This document shows, piece by piece, positions 15,820 through 24,768 of a stretch of DNA of 33,427 bases. Where the stretch lies: contig JACAES010000103.1 in NCBI GenBank assembly GCA_013388735.1, positions 1 through 33,427 on the forward strand. The letters are read 5' to 3'. Position numbers and translations under genes: made by a program. Origin of the DNA: Chloroflexota bacterium. GTDB taxonomy: Bacteria; Chloroflexota; Anaerolineae; Aggregatilineales; Phototrophicaceae. The stretch's first letter is position 1, and each line of letters starts with the position of its first letter. The notes under the pieces are model-generated. The model was given only the letters and a program-made list of their open reading frames with translations. It searched no databases and was not told where the DNA came from.

Positions 15820-16881
15820 CTTCCAGAGTGCCTGGAAGTCCTCTTCGCTTACGCTGCCGTTCGCATAATTCTGTGCATCGGCGGCAGCAACTACAATCAG
15901 CAGCAGTAGTGTATTATCCTCGCAGTTCACCATCCGTGCGCCGAGAGCATCAGCGTCGGCAGGCAGTGGTTGTCTGGCGAGAATGTCCATCACGGTTGGT
16001 AGTGTGGCGCGCAGGTCTGGCCCGGCGGTAACGCATACGCTGACCAGGAGCGTGCTGCCGAGGTCAGTTTGTTCCATGTTAACCGGATCACTTGCTAGTT
16101 GGAAAGCGCTGAGTGCGGCGGTGTAATCCGTCTGTTCAGTAGGTTGAGTTTGGATCGCGGTGGGCGCTGTCAAAGTTTCTTCGGGTTGAGCTTCAAGCGT
16201 CTCTTCAATTGTTGCAGTTGGGGTTTCAGTTGGGACTGGCGGTTCGGCTGTTTCAGCTTCGGTCGGCACACCGAAAGTATTTGGTGTCAGCTCGGCCAGT
16301 GCCGTTAAGTCCGGCGAAATCGAGGCCTGCGTCTCGGTAGGGTTGGCCGCCAGGATGTTCGGCGTGGGCGTAACAGTCGCCGGAGACGGGGGTTGAGATG
16401 TCAGGATGGCAACGGCAACGACGGCAACGACGGCGATAATACCGAGAATTACCAGCGGAAGCAGGCGTGAAGGTGTTTCTTCTTCCTGATCCTCATCCTC
16501 AGGTAAATCCATTTCCAGATCAATGTCATCAATATCTATAAAATCATCTTCCGACTCAGGCAGATCAGGTAGTGTGGCGGGAATATCGGTCAGGAAAGCG
16601 GGTTCTTTCTCGCTTATACTGACCGCTGAAGGGGCTTGCTGTTCCAACTTTGCCAAAAGATCGGTGATATCGGGGTCATCAGGATTCAGGCTTGCTGCCC
16701 GTTTAAGCGCCTGGCGCGCTGTATCTCGATCTGTTACAGCATGTGCGTACAACCACCAGACATCAGGGTTATCCGGCTGTGTGGTAAGAAGCGGAGTAAG
16801 GAGCGTCTGCGCCTCACTCAGCCTATCCGCTTCAATGAGGTTAAACGCCTCTGCTAGGATTTGCTCGGTCTGTTCGCTCAT
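15811..16881 (-). CDS. Membrane-anchored TPR protein with proline/threonine-rich linker
   Basis: The protein has 356 aa from the ATG at 16881 (GGGAG 5 bases upstream; an in-frame GTG at 16893 is less likely). Residues 1-85 form TPR-like helix pairs (AQTLLTPLLTTQPDNPDVWWLYAHA). An acidic linker (about 95-137, many D and E) precedes one membrane span (about 140-162). It continues with a Pro/Thr/Glu-rich stalk (about 165-255) and a C-terminal globular part (about 258-356) with two cysteines (VSVCVTAG and VNCEDNT). The TPR part is probably cytoplasmic and the rest outside. Function unknown; a scaffold linking a cytoplasmic partner to the envelope is a guess. The short GGCAACGAC repeats at 16410-16433 encode the Val/Ala membrane span and are not a separate element. 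Confidence 0.8.
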   Translation of the reverse strand: MSEQTEQILAEAFNLIEADRLSEAQTLLTPLLTTQPDNPDVWWLYAHAVTDRDTARQALKRAASLNPDDPDITDLLAKLEQQAPSAVSISEKEPAFLTDIPATLPDLPESEDDFIDIDDIDLEMDLPEDEDQEEETPSRLLPLVILGIIAVVAVVAVAILTSQPPSPATVTPTPNILAANPTETQASISPDLTALAELTPNTFGVPTEAETAEPPVPTETPTATIEETLEAQPEETLTAPTAIQTQPTEQTDYTAALSAFQLASDPVNMEQTDLGSTLLVSVCVTAGPDLRATLPTVMDILARQPLPADADALGARMVNCEDNTLLLLIVVAAADAQNYANGSVSEEDFQALWKSL

Positions 16882-16961
16882 GTGGACTCCCACAGCGGGA
16901 TGATGTTATTTTATCGCAGTTTACACGCAAGTATCTTTAGCCGCAAGGTGTCCATGTGGCA

Positions 16962-16995
16962 GGAAAATAAAAATCCACTCTTAATCGGAGTGGAT
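16962..16995 (-). terminator. Intrinsic terminator of tRNA-Leu
   Basis: A perfect 8-bp stem ATCCACTC/GAGTGGAT with a 7-base loop, followed on the minus strand by TTTTATTTT. It lies 13 bases after the tRNA 3' end. Confidence 0.88.
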
Positions 16996-17007
16996 GCTGA
17001 TGGATGA

Positions 17008-17088
17008 TGCCTCGGAGAGGACTCGAACCTCCACGCCCAAAGGGCACAGGCCCTCAACCTGCTGCGTATGCCATTCCGCCACCGAGGC
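17008..17088 (-). tRNA. tRNA-Leu (anticodon GAG)
   Basis: 81 bases with the long variable arm of a class II tRNA. The acceptor GCCTCGG pairs with CCGAGGC, and the discriminator is A. The anticodon stem GCAGG/CCTGT encloses loop TTGAGGG, placing GAG at positions 34-36. The variable stem is GCCC-TTT-GGGC and the T loop is TTCGAGT. CCA is not encoded. It reads CUC/CUU codons. Confidence 0.95.
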
Positions 17089-17106
17089 GTTTGAATTTTC
17101 CTATTT

Positions 17107-17134
17107 ATTATACCCCTACCCTCTTAACTGTCAA
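17107..17134 (-). promoter_or_regulatory. Consensus sigma-70 promoter of tRNA-Leu
   Basis: On the minus strand, perfect TTGACA (17129-17134) and perfect TATAAT (17107-17112) are separated by 16 bases. The tRNA begins 18 bases after the -10. This is the strongest promoter match in the window. Confidence 0.9.
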
Positions 17135-17190
17135 TTCTTTTGTCGAAGTTGCTCACTTTTGCGCTGACTGTGGATTAAGACATTAACTTT

Positions 17191-17199
17191 TGCTATGCT
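17191..17199 (+). promoter_or_regulatory. Candidate extended -10 promoter of plsX
   Basis: TG-C followed by TATGCT (17194-17199) lies 53 bases before the plsX ATG. The hexamer 17 bases upstream (TGGATT) is a poor -35. Tentative. Confidence 0.35.
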
Positions 17200-17252
17200 A
17201 TCTGACCTGGATTTGTTGATGACTATTGGCGCTAACTTGAGGATGGCCTATT

Positions 17253-18287
17253 ATGCGTATCGTGATAGATGCGATGGGTAGTGATGAATGCCCGGTTCCT
17301 GATGTCGCCGGAGCGGTACTGGCTGCTCAGGAATGGAATGATGCATTGCTTCTGGTTGGCGACCCGCAGCAAATTCGCAGGCAGCTTGAACGCCATAATA
17401 CGCGCGGCCTAAACCTGGAAATCGTCCCGGCGGCGCAGCAAATCCTCATGACCGACAAACCCGGTCAGGTGGGACAATCCAAACCGCAGTCATCTATGCA
17501 TATTGGCATGAATATGGTTAAGGATGGTCTGGCGGACGCATTTGTGACTGCCGGCAACACGGGCGCTGCGATGGCTGTCGCCACGCTTTTCACGCTGCGT
17601 CGTATCCAGGGGGTGCGCCGCCCGGCGCTGAGTACAATTATTCGCGTCGGCAGCCAGAATGTGATTCTACTGGATATTGGCGCAAATGCTGATTCAAAAC
17701 CGGAGTGGATGGGTCAGTTTGCGGTTATGGGGAAAATCTATGCACAACATGCGCTCGGTATCCAGAATCCGCGTGTGGCGCTGCTTTCAAACGGTGAGGA
17801 AGAGGGAAAAGGCAACCAGCTTGTACATGATGCACAGGCGATTCTTCGGCACTTAGACCTGAACTTTACCGGTAATGTCGAACCTAAAGACCTGGTCAGG
17901 GGGATTGCCGATGTTGTGGTGGCTGATGGTTTTGTTGGCAACATTACCGTTAAGTCGCTGGAGGCAGTCGCCGGGGTTTTGTTTGATCTTATCCGAGCAG
18001 AAATCAAACGGGATGTCATCTCGACTGTGGGTGGGCTGTTGGCACGGCGCGCGTTTCGCAGGGTCTATAAACAGGTAGACCCCTTTGAGGTCGGCGGTGC
18101 GCCTCTTTTGGGCGTCAATGGTGTTGTGATAATAGGTCACGGTCGGTCGAACGCGAAGGCCATCAGGAATGCGATCCGGCAGGCGCGTCTGGCCGTCAGG
18201 GGCCAAATCGTTGAGCATATTCAGGCCGGTCTGAGACAGCATCTGGATACAATACAGGATGTCGAATATCAGACTCGGGGTGGTTGA
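17253..18287 (+). CDS. plsX: Phosphate acyltransferase (acyl-ACP:phosphate transacylase)
   Basis: The enzyme has 344 aa, the usual length. It begins with the PlsX signature IVIDAMGSDECP. SSMHIGMNMV, FVTAGNTGAAMA, LLDIGANADSKP, LLSNGEEEGKG and VADGFVGNITVKS follow in the family order, and GAPLLGVNGVVIIGHGRS is near the end. It converts acyl-ACP to acyl-phosphate for PlsY, the first step of bacterial phospholipid synthesis, at the membrane surface. AGGA precedes the ATG by 9 bases. fabF follows after 14 bases, so the two form a lipid-synthesis unit that lacks the fabD/fabG/acpP genes often found between them. Confidence 0.96.
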   Translation: MRIVIDAMGSDECPVPDVAGAVLAAQEWNDALLLVGDPQQIRRQLERHNTRGLNLEIVPAAQQILMTDKPGQVGQSKPQSSMHIGMNMVKDGLADAFVTAGNTGAAMAVATLFTLRRIQGVRRPALSTIIRVGSQNVILLDIGANADSKPEWMGQFAVMGKIYAQHALGIQNPRVALLSNGEEEGKGNQLVHDAQAILRHLDLNFTGNVEPKDLVRGIADVVVADGFVGNITVKSLEAVAGVLFDLIRAEIKRDVISTVGGLLARRAFRRVYKQVDPFEVGGAPLLGVNGVVIIGHGRSNAKAIRNAIRQARLAVRGQIVEHIQAGLRQHLDTIQDVEYQTRGG

Positions 18288-18301
18288 TAAGCGAGGTTGA
18301 T

Positions 18302-19564
18302 ATGGAACTATTACGAAATGGTCGTCCGAGAGTTGTCATTACAGGACTGGGCGCTGTTACGGCGCTCGGCCCGGTTAAAACGCTGTGGGAAAGCCTCAAG
18401 GCAGGTCGGTCAGGGATTCGTCGTATTGAGACAATTCCCATAGAGCATGTGCCTGTGAAGATTGCCGGCGAAGTGCGCGACTTTGATGCGTCGGAATATA
18501 TAGATCGTAAGGAAATTCGCCGGATGGGCCGCGCGTCTCAGTTCGCGGTCGTGGCGTCCAGAATGGCGATTGATGATGCCGGCCTGACGGTAGATGACAT
18601 CGAGGCCGAGGGGGAGCGTGTCGGTGTAGTGATTGGCTCCTCGTTGGGCGCGCACGAGATGGCGGAGCAAAGCACCTTTAAATACAAAACCTCCGGGTAT
18701 TTGAAGCCCAATCCGCTGGGGCTTATTAACTCTCTGCCGAATATGCCTGCACACTATGTCAGCCGGTTTTTAAGGGCTTTAGGGCCGCTGAACGCGCCCT
18801 CGACGGCCTGCGCTGCCGGTACACAGTCAATCGGCGAAGCCAGTGAGCTGATTAAAAATGGCCGTGCGGATATGGTTCTGACCGGCGGCGTTGAATCCGT
18901 CCTCCAGGATTATGCGATTGCCGGCTTTGACGCTATGAATGCGCTCGCCAACGAATACAACGATAACCCAGAGGCTGCCAGCCGCCCCTTCGAGGCGAAC
19001 CGCTCCGGCTTTGTTTTCAGCGAAGGCTGCGGGATCGTTATTATTGAAAGTCTGGCTCATGCCTTAAAGCGCGGCGCGCGTATTTATGCTGAGGTATTAG
19101 GACACGCATCGGCGTCCGATGCTTTCCATATTGCAGCACTTGACCCGGATGGTGGCGGCGCTATGCGTTCGATGCGCTGGGCACTGGAAGATGCTCATGT
19201 TAACCGCGAAGATATTCAGTATATCAACGCGCATGGGACATCTACCAAAGCCAACGATGTGATGGAAACGCTGGCGATTAAGCGTGTGTTCGGTGAACAC
19301 GCCTATAATCTGGCAATCAGCTCGACTAAAAGCATGATCGGCCATGCGCTGGCCGGTTCGGGCGCAATTGAGGTGATCGCCTGTGCGCTGAGTTTTATTG
19401 AACAGGTGATCCACCCGACCATCAACTACGAAACGCCAGACCCGGAATGCGACCTGGACTATGTTCCGAATATTGCGCGGGACGCTAAGGGAATAAAGTA
19501 TATCCTGTCCAACAGCTTTGGCCTCGGCGGCCAGAATGCCTCGATTGTTCTGGGCGCGATCTGA
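18302..19564 (+). CDS. fabF: Beta-ketoacyl-ACP synthase II
   Basis: A 420-aa condensing enzyme of fatty-acid elongation. It has VVITGLGAVTALG near the N-terminus, catalytic Cys170 in PSTACAAGTQ, and the two histidines of the KAS I/II triad: His311 (INAHGTSTK) and His348 (SMIGHALAGSGA). GFVFSEGCGI lies near 235-245 and SNSFGLGGQNAS near the end. It condenses acyl-ACP with malonyl-ACP. The ATG at 18302 is chosen because GAGG lies 5 bases upstream; an in-frame TTG at 18284 overlaps the plsX stop and is less likely. A hairpin follows the gene. Confidence 0.94.
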   Translation: MELLRNGRPRVVITGLGAVTALGPVKTLWESLKAGRSGIRRIETIPIEHVPVKIAGEVRDFDASEYIDRKEIRRMGRASQFAVVASRMAIDDAGLTVDDIEAEGERVGVVIGSSLGAHEMAEQSTFKYKTSGYLKPNPLGLINSLPNMPAHYVSRFLRALGPLNAPSTACAAGTQSIGEASELIKNGRADMVLTGGVESVLQDYAIAGFDAMNALANEYNDNPEAASRPFEANRSGFVFSEGCGIVIIESLAHALKRGARIYAEVLGHASASDAFHIAALDPDGGGAMRSMRWALEDAHVNREDIQYINAHGTSTKANDVMETLAIKRVFGEHAYNLAISSTKSMIGHALAGSGAIEVIACALSFIEQVIHPTINYETPDPECDLDYVPNIARDAKGIKYILSNSFGLGGQNASIVLGAI

Positions 19565-19603
19565 CGCTTCCCGACTCGCATCGGACAACATGATGTTAAC
19601 CCG

Positions 19604-19631
19604 AACGCGCGGTAAACCCCGCGCGTTTTGG
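19604..19631 (+). terminator. Terminator-like hairpin after fabF
   Basis: A perfect 9-bp GC-rich stem AACGCGCGG/CCGCGCGTT with a 6-base loop, followed by TT then GGGG. The U-tract is short, so termination may be partial. Confidence 0.6.
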
Positions 19632-19643
19632 GGTCCCTGTGGT

Positions 19644-19649
19644 TATAAT
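19644..19649 (+). promoter_or_regulatory. Candidate -10 element for the TPR protein/trmFO unit
   Basis: A perfect TATAAT lies 30 bases before the TPR gene ATG and directly after the fabF hairpin. No clear -35 is found at 16-18 bases upstream. Confidence 0.4.
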
Positions 19650-19679
19650 GAACAACAAAACATGTGGTGCGAGTCGAGC

Positions 19680-20918
19680 ATGGAAAAACTGCAACAGGTT
19701 GATCTGTTAATTGCCAGAGGCGACGTCAAACGCGCCGATGTGTTGATTGCCCGGAAGCTGCGCTCAGCTTTAGATACGGCGGAGCGAGCTGACCTGATGC
19801 TGCGCCGGGCGCGTGTCCGCCTGTTGAGCGCACGCCCTGATGATGCGCTCGATGATCTTCAGACGGTGCAGAAGCTGCTGTCCGGCAGCGGCTTCGAGAC
19901 GCCGCAGAATATGGAACTGCTTGCTGATTGTCATCTCGCCCGTTTTGAATTGGCGAGTGTCGGTTTTGCCGATCGTCAGTCTTTACAGGTAGCAGAAGAG
20001 ACTTACACCCGAATCATCGAAACATATCCCCAGTACGGTAACCTGGGATGGGTCTATTATCAGCTTGGCCGCGTGGCAATGGCGAGCAACCAGACCGAAC
20101 GCGCTGTAAGCCTGTTTCAGCAAGCGCTTTTAAGTCCGGCGCATGTTCGTGCGTTGACCGCTTACTGTTATGAACGGCTTGGTTTTATTGCTTTCTACGA
20201 ATGGCGTGACCTGGATAAAGCGATTGGGTTCTTGAATCGCGCGGTGGACACTTTTCCTGCTTCGGAAGATCGCGCTTGGCTGGTGCAGGTACATCTCAGG
20301 CGCAGTCGCGTTCTGCGACAGATGCAGGATTATGAGGCTGCGCTTCGGTCTGCCGAAACGTCGCTTGCGCTGGTATCCGGTGGCGGCGTGGAAAACAGAC
20401 CCGTCATGGCCGAAACTCTGCTGGCAATTGCCGATCTGCTGACTTACATCGGCCACCGGGATCGGGAAATTGTGTCCCGTTTGCAGCAGTTTATGCAGTA
20501 TGCCAAAAAACCGCTGGGCGTTGATGTGACCTGGTCGCGGGTGAATGAAATGCTGGCCGATGCCTATTTTAATCTGGGTCTGTACGATGATGCCATTGCG
20601 GCTTACCGGGCGGCGCTGCAATTTAATCCCGATCATCCCTGGGAGATGTCATTACTTTATCGCATCGCCAGCAGCTACTATCAGCAGCGTGCCTATCAGA
20701 AGTGCATCGAAGCTGTTCATAGTGTGCTTGAAGTGGCAAAAAGTGACGAGCAGGCAGTGAATTATCAGGTGTACGAAATGCTGGGGGCAGCGCAGTATGC
20801 GCTGGGGCAGTATGCCAAAGCAATTGACTCTTACGAGCGGGCTTTATCGTTAGAACCTCCTGAGGCGAACGCGGCCAAGATTAACACTTATCTGGAATAT
20901 GCCCGCCAACGTCTGTGA
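19680..20918 (+). CDS. Cytoplasmic TPR-repeat protein
   Basis: The protein has 412 aa from the ATG at 19680; a longer frame to 19518 would overlap the fabF end and cross its hairpin, so it is rejected. There is no signal peptide or membrane span. TPR-like helix pairs run throughout. The clearest are about 135-200 (GWVYYQLGRVAMASNQTERAV), about 205-250, about 285-325 (ADAYFNLGLYDDAIAAYRAA, then LQFNPDHP) and about 360-400 (EMLGAAQYALGQYAKAIDSYE, then RALSLEPPE). Such proteins are protein-binding scaffolds; the partner is unknown. trmFO starts 23 bases after its stop, so they are likely co-transcribed. Confidence 0.85.
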   Translation: MEKLQQVDLLIARGDVKRADVLIARKLRSALDTAERADLMLRRARVRLLSARPDDALDDLQTVQKLLSGSGFETPQNMELLADCHLARFELASVGFADRQSLQVAEETYTRIIETYPQYGNLGWVYYQLGRVAMASNQTERAVSLFQQALLSPAHVRALTAYCYERLGFIAFYEWRDLDKAIGFLNRAVDTFPASEDRAWLVQVHLRRSRVLRQMQDYEAALRSAETSLALVSGGGVENRPVMAETLLAIADLLTYIGHRDREIVSRLQQFMQYAKKPLGVDVTWSRVNEMLADAYFNLGLYDDAIAAYRAALQFNPDHPWEMSLLYRIASSYYQQRAYQKCIEAVHSVLEVAKSDEQAVNYQVYEMLGAAQYALGQYAKAIDSYERALSLEPPEANAAKINTYLEYARQRL

Positions 20919-20941
20919 GGTAGTTAGGCTGATGAGGTTAG

Positions 20942-22306
20942 ATGATGGTACCGGATAATATGATACGGCATGTGAAGGTTGTCGGCGCCGGGCTGGCCGG
21001 TTCGGAAGCGGCCTGGCAGTTGGCCGAGCGCGGTTTTCAGGTGCAATTGTATGAAATGCGCCCCCACAAAATGACAGGCGCGCATGTTTCAGATCGTTTT
21101 GCGGAACTGGTGTGTAGCAATTCGTTGGGGTCTAAACTCCCCGATCGCGCCTCCGGGCTGCTTCAAGCCGAGTTAAAGCTGCTTGGGTCGCTGCTGATAA
21201 ACTGTGCGGAACGGGCGGCAATTCCTGCCGGCGGCGCGCTGGCAGTAGACCGTGAATGGTTCGCAAATCTTGTGACAGAGGTACTCGAACAGCACACCAA
21301 TATTCAGATCATCCGTGAGGAAGTCGAAAGTGTCCCTTCAGGGGCGGTTATCATCGCAACTGGTCCGCTCACCAGTGATGCATTGGCGCGGGACATCATA
21401 CGGCTGACGGGGCAGGATCATCTCTACTTCTATGATGCTGTAGCGCCTATTGTCACCGCCGAAAGCATCAATATGGATGTGGCGTTTTTTGCCAGCCGGT
21501 ATGAGCGCGGCCAGATAGAAGAAGGCGACTATATCAACTGCCCGATGAATCGAGAGCAGTATTTGCATTTTGTTGAAGCATTACAGATGGCGGAGAAAAC
21601 CGAATTGCGCGGGTTTGAGCGTGAAGACCCGCACTTTTTTGAAAGCTGTCTGCCGATTGAACAGATTGCAGCGCGGGGTAATGATGCGCTGACTTTTGGC
21701 CCGATGCGTCCGGTTGGCTTGCGCGATCCCCGGACGAAGCAGCGTCCACATGCAGTAGTACAGCTCCGCCGCGATAACCTGGCCGGAAGTCTGTACAATC
21801 TGGTAGGTTTCCAGACTAACATCCGCTGGGGTGAACAGGCACGCATTCTGCGCCTTATTCCAGGGCTTGAGAATGCAGAATTTGTGCGTATGGGGCAGAT
21901 GCACCGTAACACCTTTATAAACGCCCCTGCCCTGCTTGGCCCTACCATGCAGTTTCACCGTCGCGCCGATCTGTTTTTCGCCGGTCAAATCACCGGTGTT
22001 GAAGGTTATGCTGGTAATATTGCAACCGGGATCGTTGCGGCGATTAACATGGCGCGGCATCTGGGAGGCAGCCCAGGTTGGATCGTCCCGCCAACCACTA
22101 TGATCGGCGCCCTGTGTCATTACATCACACATGCCGAGCCAAAGCACTTTCAGCCTATGAAAGCCAACTTCGGTATCCTGCCGGATTTACCTGTTCACAT
22201 CAAAAACAAACGCGACCGGTATCGCGCTTACGTCGAGCGTGCGCTTGCTGATATGCGGCACGCGCTTGTTTCGGCGGGAGTAGTCGCGCCACAGCCGCAG
22301 CAATAG
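20942..22306 (+). CDS. trmFO: Methylenetetrahydrofolate-tRNA-(uracil-5-)-methyltransferase
   Basis: A 454-aa flavoprotein that makes ribothymidine at position 54 of tRNA using methylene-THF and FAD. An N-terminal dinucleotide-binding motif ([13 protein letters not shown], glycines at 15-20) is followed by LYEMRP, the family-specific [12 protein letters not shown] with Cys58, [10 protein letters not shown], and Cys236 in [11 protein letters not shown]. The C-terminal region has [18 protein letters not shown]. Cys58 and Cys236 correspond to the two functional cysteines of the family. Two ATGs are adjacent (20942 and 20945). GAGG is 4 bases before the first and 7 before the second, so either may be used. 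Confidence 0.95.
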   Translation: MMVPDNMIRHVKVVGAGLAGSEAAWQLAERGFQVQLYEMRPHKMTGAHVSDRFAELVCSNSLGSKLPDRASGLLQAELKLLGSLLINCAERAAIPAGGALAVDREWFANLVTEVLEQHTNIQIIREEVESVPSGAVIIATGPLTSDALARDIIRLTGQDHLYFYDAVAPIVTAESINMDVAFFASRYERGQIEEGDYINCPMNREQYLHFVEALQMAEKTELRGFEREDPHFFESCLPIEQIAARGNDALTFGPMRPVGLRDPRTKQRPHAVVQLRRDNLAGSLYNLVGFQTNIRWGEQARILRLIPGLENAEFVRMGQMHRNTFINAPALLGPTMQFHRRADLFFAGQITGVEGYAGNIATGIVAAINMARHLGGSPGWIVPPTTMIGALCHYITHAEPKHFQPMKANFGILPDLPVHIKNKRDRYRAYVERALADMRHALVSAGVVAPQPQQ

Positions 22307-22316
22307 TACAATCCAC

Positions 22317-22322
22317 TATAAT
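22317..22322 (+). promoter_or_regulatory. Candidate -10 element before the histidine kinase/hflX unit
   Basis: A perfect TATAAT lies 40 bases before the kinase ATG, in the 55-base gap after trmFO. No convincing -35 is seen. Confidence 0.35.
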
Positions 22323-22361
22323 AAAACACCTCAACATTTGGTTAAAGAGGAATTGGATAGT

Positions 22362-23591
22362 ATGGAAGAATTGGCGCGCTGGGTCGAGTCCCACATAGAT
22401 CAGCTTATTGAAGCGTCTGTTACAGAACTGTCTCAGAACGAGGCTCTAAAGTCAGAAGTGATGGAGTCCGTTGAGGCATTTTTTGATGGCCTGCTGCGCA
22501 CCGTTACTTCCGGGGATTCACTGGCGCTGAATACGATTTTGATAGATTGGGTTGAGAGCCGAAGCACCCCCGCCGATGTGGAACTGGCTAGTTCAATTCC
22601 GGTTCTGGCGGCTCTCAAGCGTATTACCTGGGAACAAATTCTGCATTACAGCCCACTGGATGAGGCCATACCGCTGCTTGTTCAGGTGGATGAGGTTTTT
22701 ACCGATGCAATGCTGTATCTTTCAAAACTCGAAGCGGACGCGCTGTTGACGGATATGCGCAGCCAACTACGAAAGGCCGAAGCGCACGTGCGCCGTCTGG
22801 ACAAGAGCAAATCGAACTTTATTGCGGTGGCCGCGCATGAACTGCGGACGCCTTTAACCCTGGTTGAAGGTTACGCCGATATGATTGCGAATACACCCTG
22901 GGCCAAGTCCGATTCACATGCGCGGCTTTTGCTGGATGGCATTGAAAGTGGAATGAAGCGTCTGCGTGAGATTATCAACGATTTGATTGATGTGTCGCTG
23001 CTGGATTTAAGGATGATGGAGCTGCATGTGCAGCCGGTCTGGTTATTACACATTTTGAATGCGGCTGAACGGAATGTAAATAAGGCGTTGGGTGCGCGAA
23101 ATATCCATCTGACGGTTGAACGAGATACCATTCCGTTGCAGCCAACGTATGCCGATTCCGACCGCTTGATGCAGGCTATCGAGAAGATATTAATGAATGC
23201 CATTAAATATACCCCGGATGGCGGCAAAGTGACGGTTCGGGCGCGGGAACTGCCTGGTTTTACTGACATTATGATTATTGATAAAGGCATCGGCATTTCC
23301 TCTGCTAATCTTCAGCGCATTTTCGACACGTTTTCCGCTCTGGGGGATGCGTCTTTACACTCCAGCGGTAAGACAAAGTTTAAAGGCGGTGGGCCTGGTC
23401 TCGGCTTGCCAATTGCCAAAGGTATTATCGAAGCACATGGTGGTACAATCTGGGCTGAAAGCGAGGGCTATGATGAGGTTAACTGCCCCGGTAGTACATT
23501 CCACATTATGATTCCGATGCGTACCTCAGTTTCTGGTGATAAAATAGATGATGCCCCTCTCATCGGTACATTACAGGAAAACGATCTATAG
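22362..23591 (+). CDS. Cytoplasmic histidine kinase with helical N-terminal sensor
   Basis: The protein has 409 aa from the ATG at 22362 (AGAGG 11 bases upstream; an in-frame TTG at 22338 precedes that site). Residues 1-128 are a helical domain without membrane spans (ARWVESHIDQLIEASVTELSQ), resembling globin-like or RsbR-type sensor N-termini in size and shape. A short coiled coil leads to HisKA with His159 in AVAAHELRTPLTL. The ATPase has ILMNAIKYTPDGG, IDKGIGIS and GGGPGLGLPIAKGII. A soluble, orphan sensor kinase is the best description. Its TAG overlaps the GTG start of the aminotransferase by one base. Confidence 0.88.
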   Translation: MEELARWVESHIDQLIEASVTELSQNEALKSEVMESVEAFFDGLLRTVTSGDSLALNTILIDWVESRSTPADVELASSIPVLAALKRITWEQILHYSPLDEAIPLLVQVDEVFTDAMLYLSKLEADALLTDMRSQLRKAEAHVRRLDKSKSNFIAVAAHELRTPLTLVEGYADMIANTPWAKSDSHARLLLDGIESGMKRLREIINDLIDVSLLDLRMMELHVQPVWLLHILNAAERNVNKALGARNIHLTVERDTIPLQPTYADSDRLMQAIEKILMNAIKYTPDGGKVTVRARELPGFTDIMIIDKGIGISSANLQRIFDTFSALGDASLHSSGKTKFKGGGPGLGLPIAKGIIEAHGGTIWAESEGYDEVNCPGSTFHIMIPMRTSVSGDKIDDAPLIGTLQENDL

Positions 23592-24760
23592 TGCCATCGC
23601 CAGCATATCGTCTTACTAATCTGCCTCCATATGCATTTGCCGTTCGCGGCCAACGTATTCAGGAAATGCTGTCCGCCGGCGCGGATATAATCAGCCTGGA
23701 TATTGGAAGCCCCGATCTGCCGCCACCTGCCGAGGTTATCGAAGCCCTTGCTGTTTCGGCACGTTTGCCTGACCATCATGGTTATTCGGGTTATCGTGGT
23801 ATACCTGCCTTTCGGCAGGCCGTCGCCCGATATTACCGGCGGCGCTTTGGGGTTATTTTAGACCCGGAGCGTGAGGTGCTTCCGCTCATTGGCAGCAAAG
23901 AAGGCATCGTCAATCTGGGGCTGGCATATCTCGACAGAGGCGATCTGGCGCTTGTGCCTGATGTCGGTTATCCCTCCTATTCGCTGGGGGCACGGCTGGC
24001 CGGGGCCGAAGTCTACTGGATGCCGGTGACGCGGGAGTCAGGTTATCTGCCGGACATAGCGTCTATCCCGGTTGAGATTGCGCGCCGTGCGAAGCTCTTG
24101 TGGGTTAACTATCCGCACAACCCAACCGGGGCGACTGCTGATCTCAGTTTTTATAGACAGGTTGTTGACTTTTGCCGAGCATATGACATTCTACTTGCAT
24201 CCGACAATCCCTATGTTGACGTGACCTATGATGGCTATCAGGCACCTAGCGTCCTTCAGATTCCTGGAGCTATGGAAGGTGCGGTTGAGTTTATGTCTTT
24301 CTCAAAGACGTACAATATGGGTGGCTGGCGGTTGGGGGCAGCAGTTGGCAACAATGCCGCGTTGAGGACGCTTTTGCAGGTCAAAAGCAATATGGACAGC
24401 GGCCATTTTCGCGCAATTTATGATGCAGGTGTAACGGCTGTTGATTTCACGCCTCAGAAATGGATAGAAGAACGTAATCAGGTTTATCAGCGGCGGCGCG
24501 ACCAGGTGATGCAGGTAATCCCCGAAATTGGCCTATGCGCCGACAAACCGAAAGGTTCTCTGTATATATGGGCGCAGGTGGTTGAGGGCGATGGCGATTC
24601 TTATGCTGAGATGGCACTTAGTCAGGCGTTTGTGGCGGTTGCCCCCGGCAGGATTTATGGCCCCGGCGGCGTGCAGTATATTCGTCTGAGTCTGGCTGTG
24701 CCGGATGAGCGGTTGACTCAGGCTCTTGATCGTTTGCGCCGCTGGTATGCAAATCGCTGA
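23591..24760 (+). CDS. PLP-dependent class I/II aminotransferase (possibly LL-diaminopimelate aminotransferase-like)
   Basis: The enzyme has 389 aa with a fold-type I layout. LDIGSPDLPPP is at the N-terminus, HGYSGYRGIPAFRQAV at 63-78, and LIGSKEGI at 99-106. NYPHNPTGATA is at 173-183, DNPYVDV at 205-211, and the PLP lysine is Lys239 in SFSKTYNMGGWRLG. The DIGSPDLPPP, GSKEGI and NPTGATA motifs recall the DapL/alanine-aspartate aminotransferase branch, but the substrate cannot be fixed from sequence. The start is a GTG overlapping the kinase stop (TAGTG), which implies coupled translation. hflX starts 8 bases after its stop. Confidence 0.85.
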   Translation: MPSPAYRLTNLPPYAFAVRGQRIQEMLSAGADIISLDIGSPDLPPPAEVIEALAVSARLPDHHGYSGYRGIPAFRQAVARYYRRRFGVILDPEREVLPLIGSKEGIVNLGLAYLDRGDLALVPDVGYPSYSLGARLAGAEVYWMPVTRESGYLPDIASIPVEIARRAKLLWVNYPHNPTGATADLSFYRQVVDFCRAYDILLASDNPYVDVTYDGYQAPSVLQIPGAMEGAVEFMSFSKTYNMGGWRLGAAVGNNAALRTLLQVKSNMDSGHFRAIYDAGVTAVDFTPQKWIEERNQVYQRRRDQVMQVIPEIGLCADKPKGSLYIWAQVVEGDGDSYAEMALSQAFVAVAPGRIYGPGGVQYIRLSLAVPDERLTQALDRLRRWYANR

Positions 24761-24768
24761 GGTTTGTT

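Noticed and set aside
16410..16433. GGCAACGAC tandem repeat as a separate element
   Set aside because: It encodes the Val/Ala-rich membrane span of the TPR protein and is explained by codon repetition.
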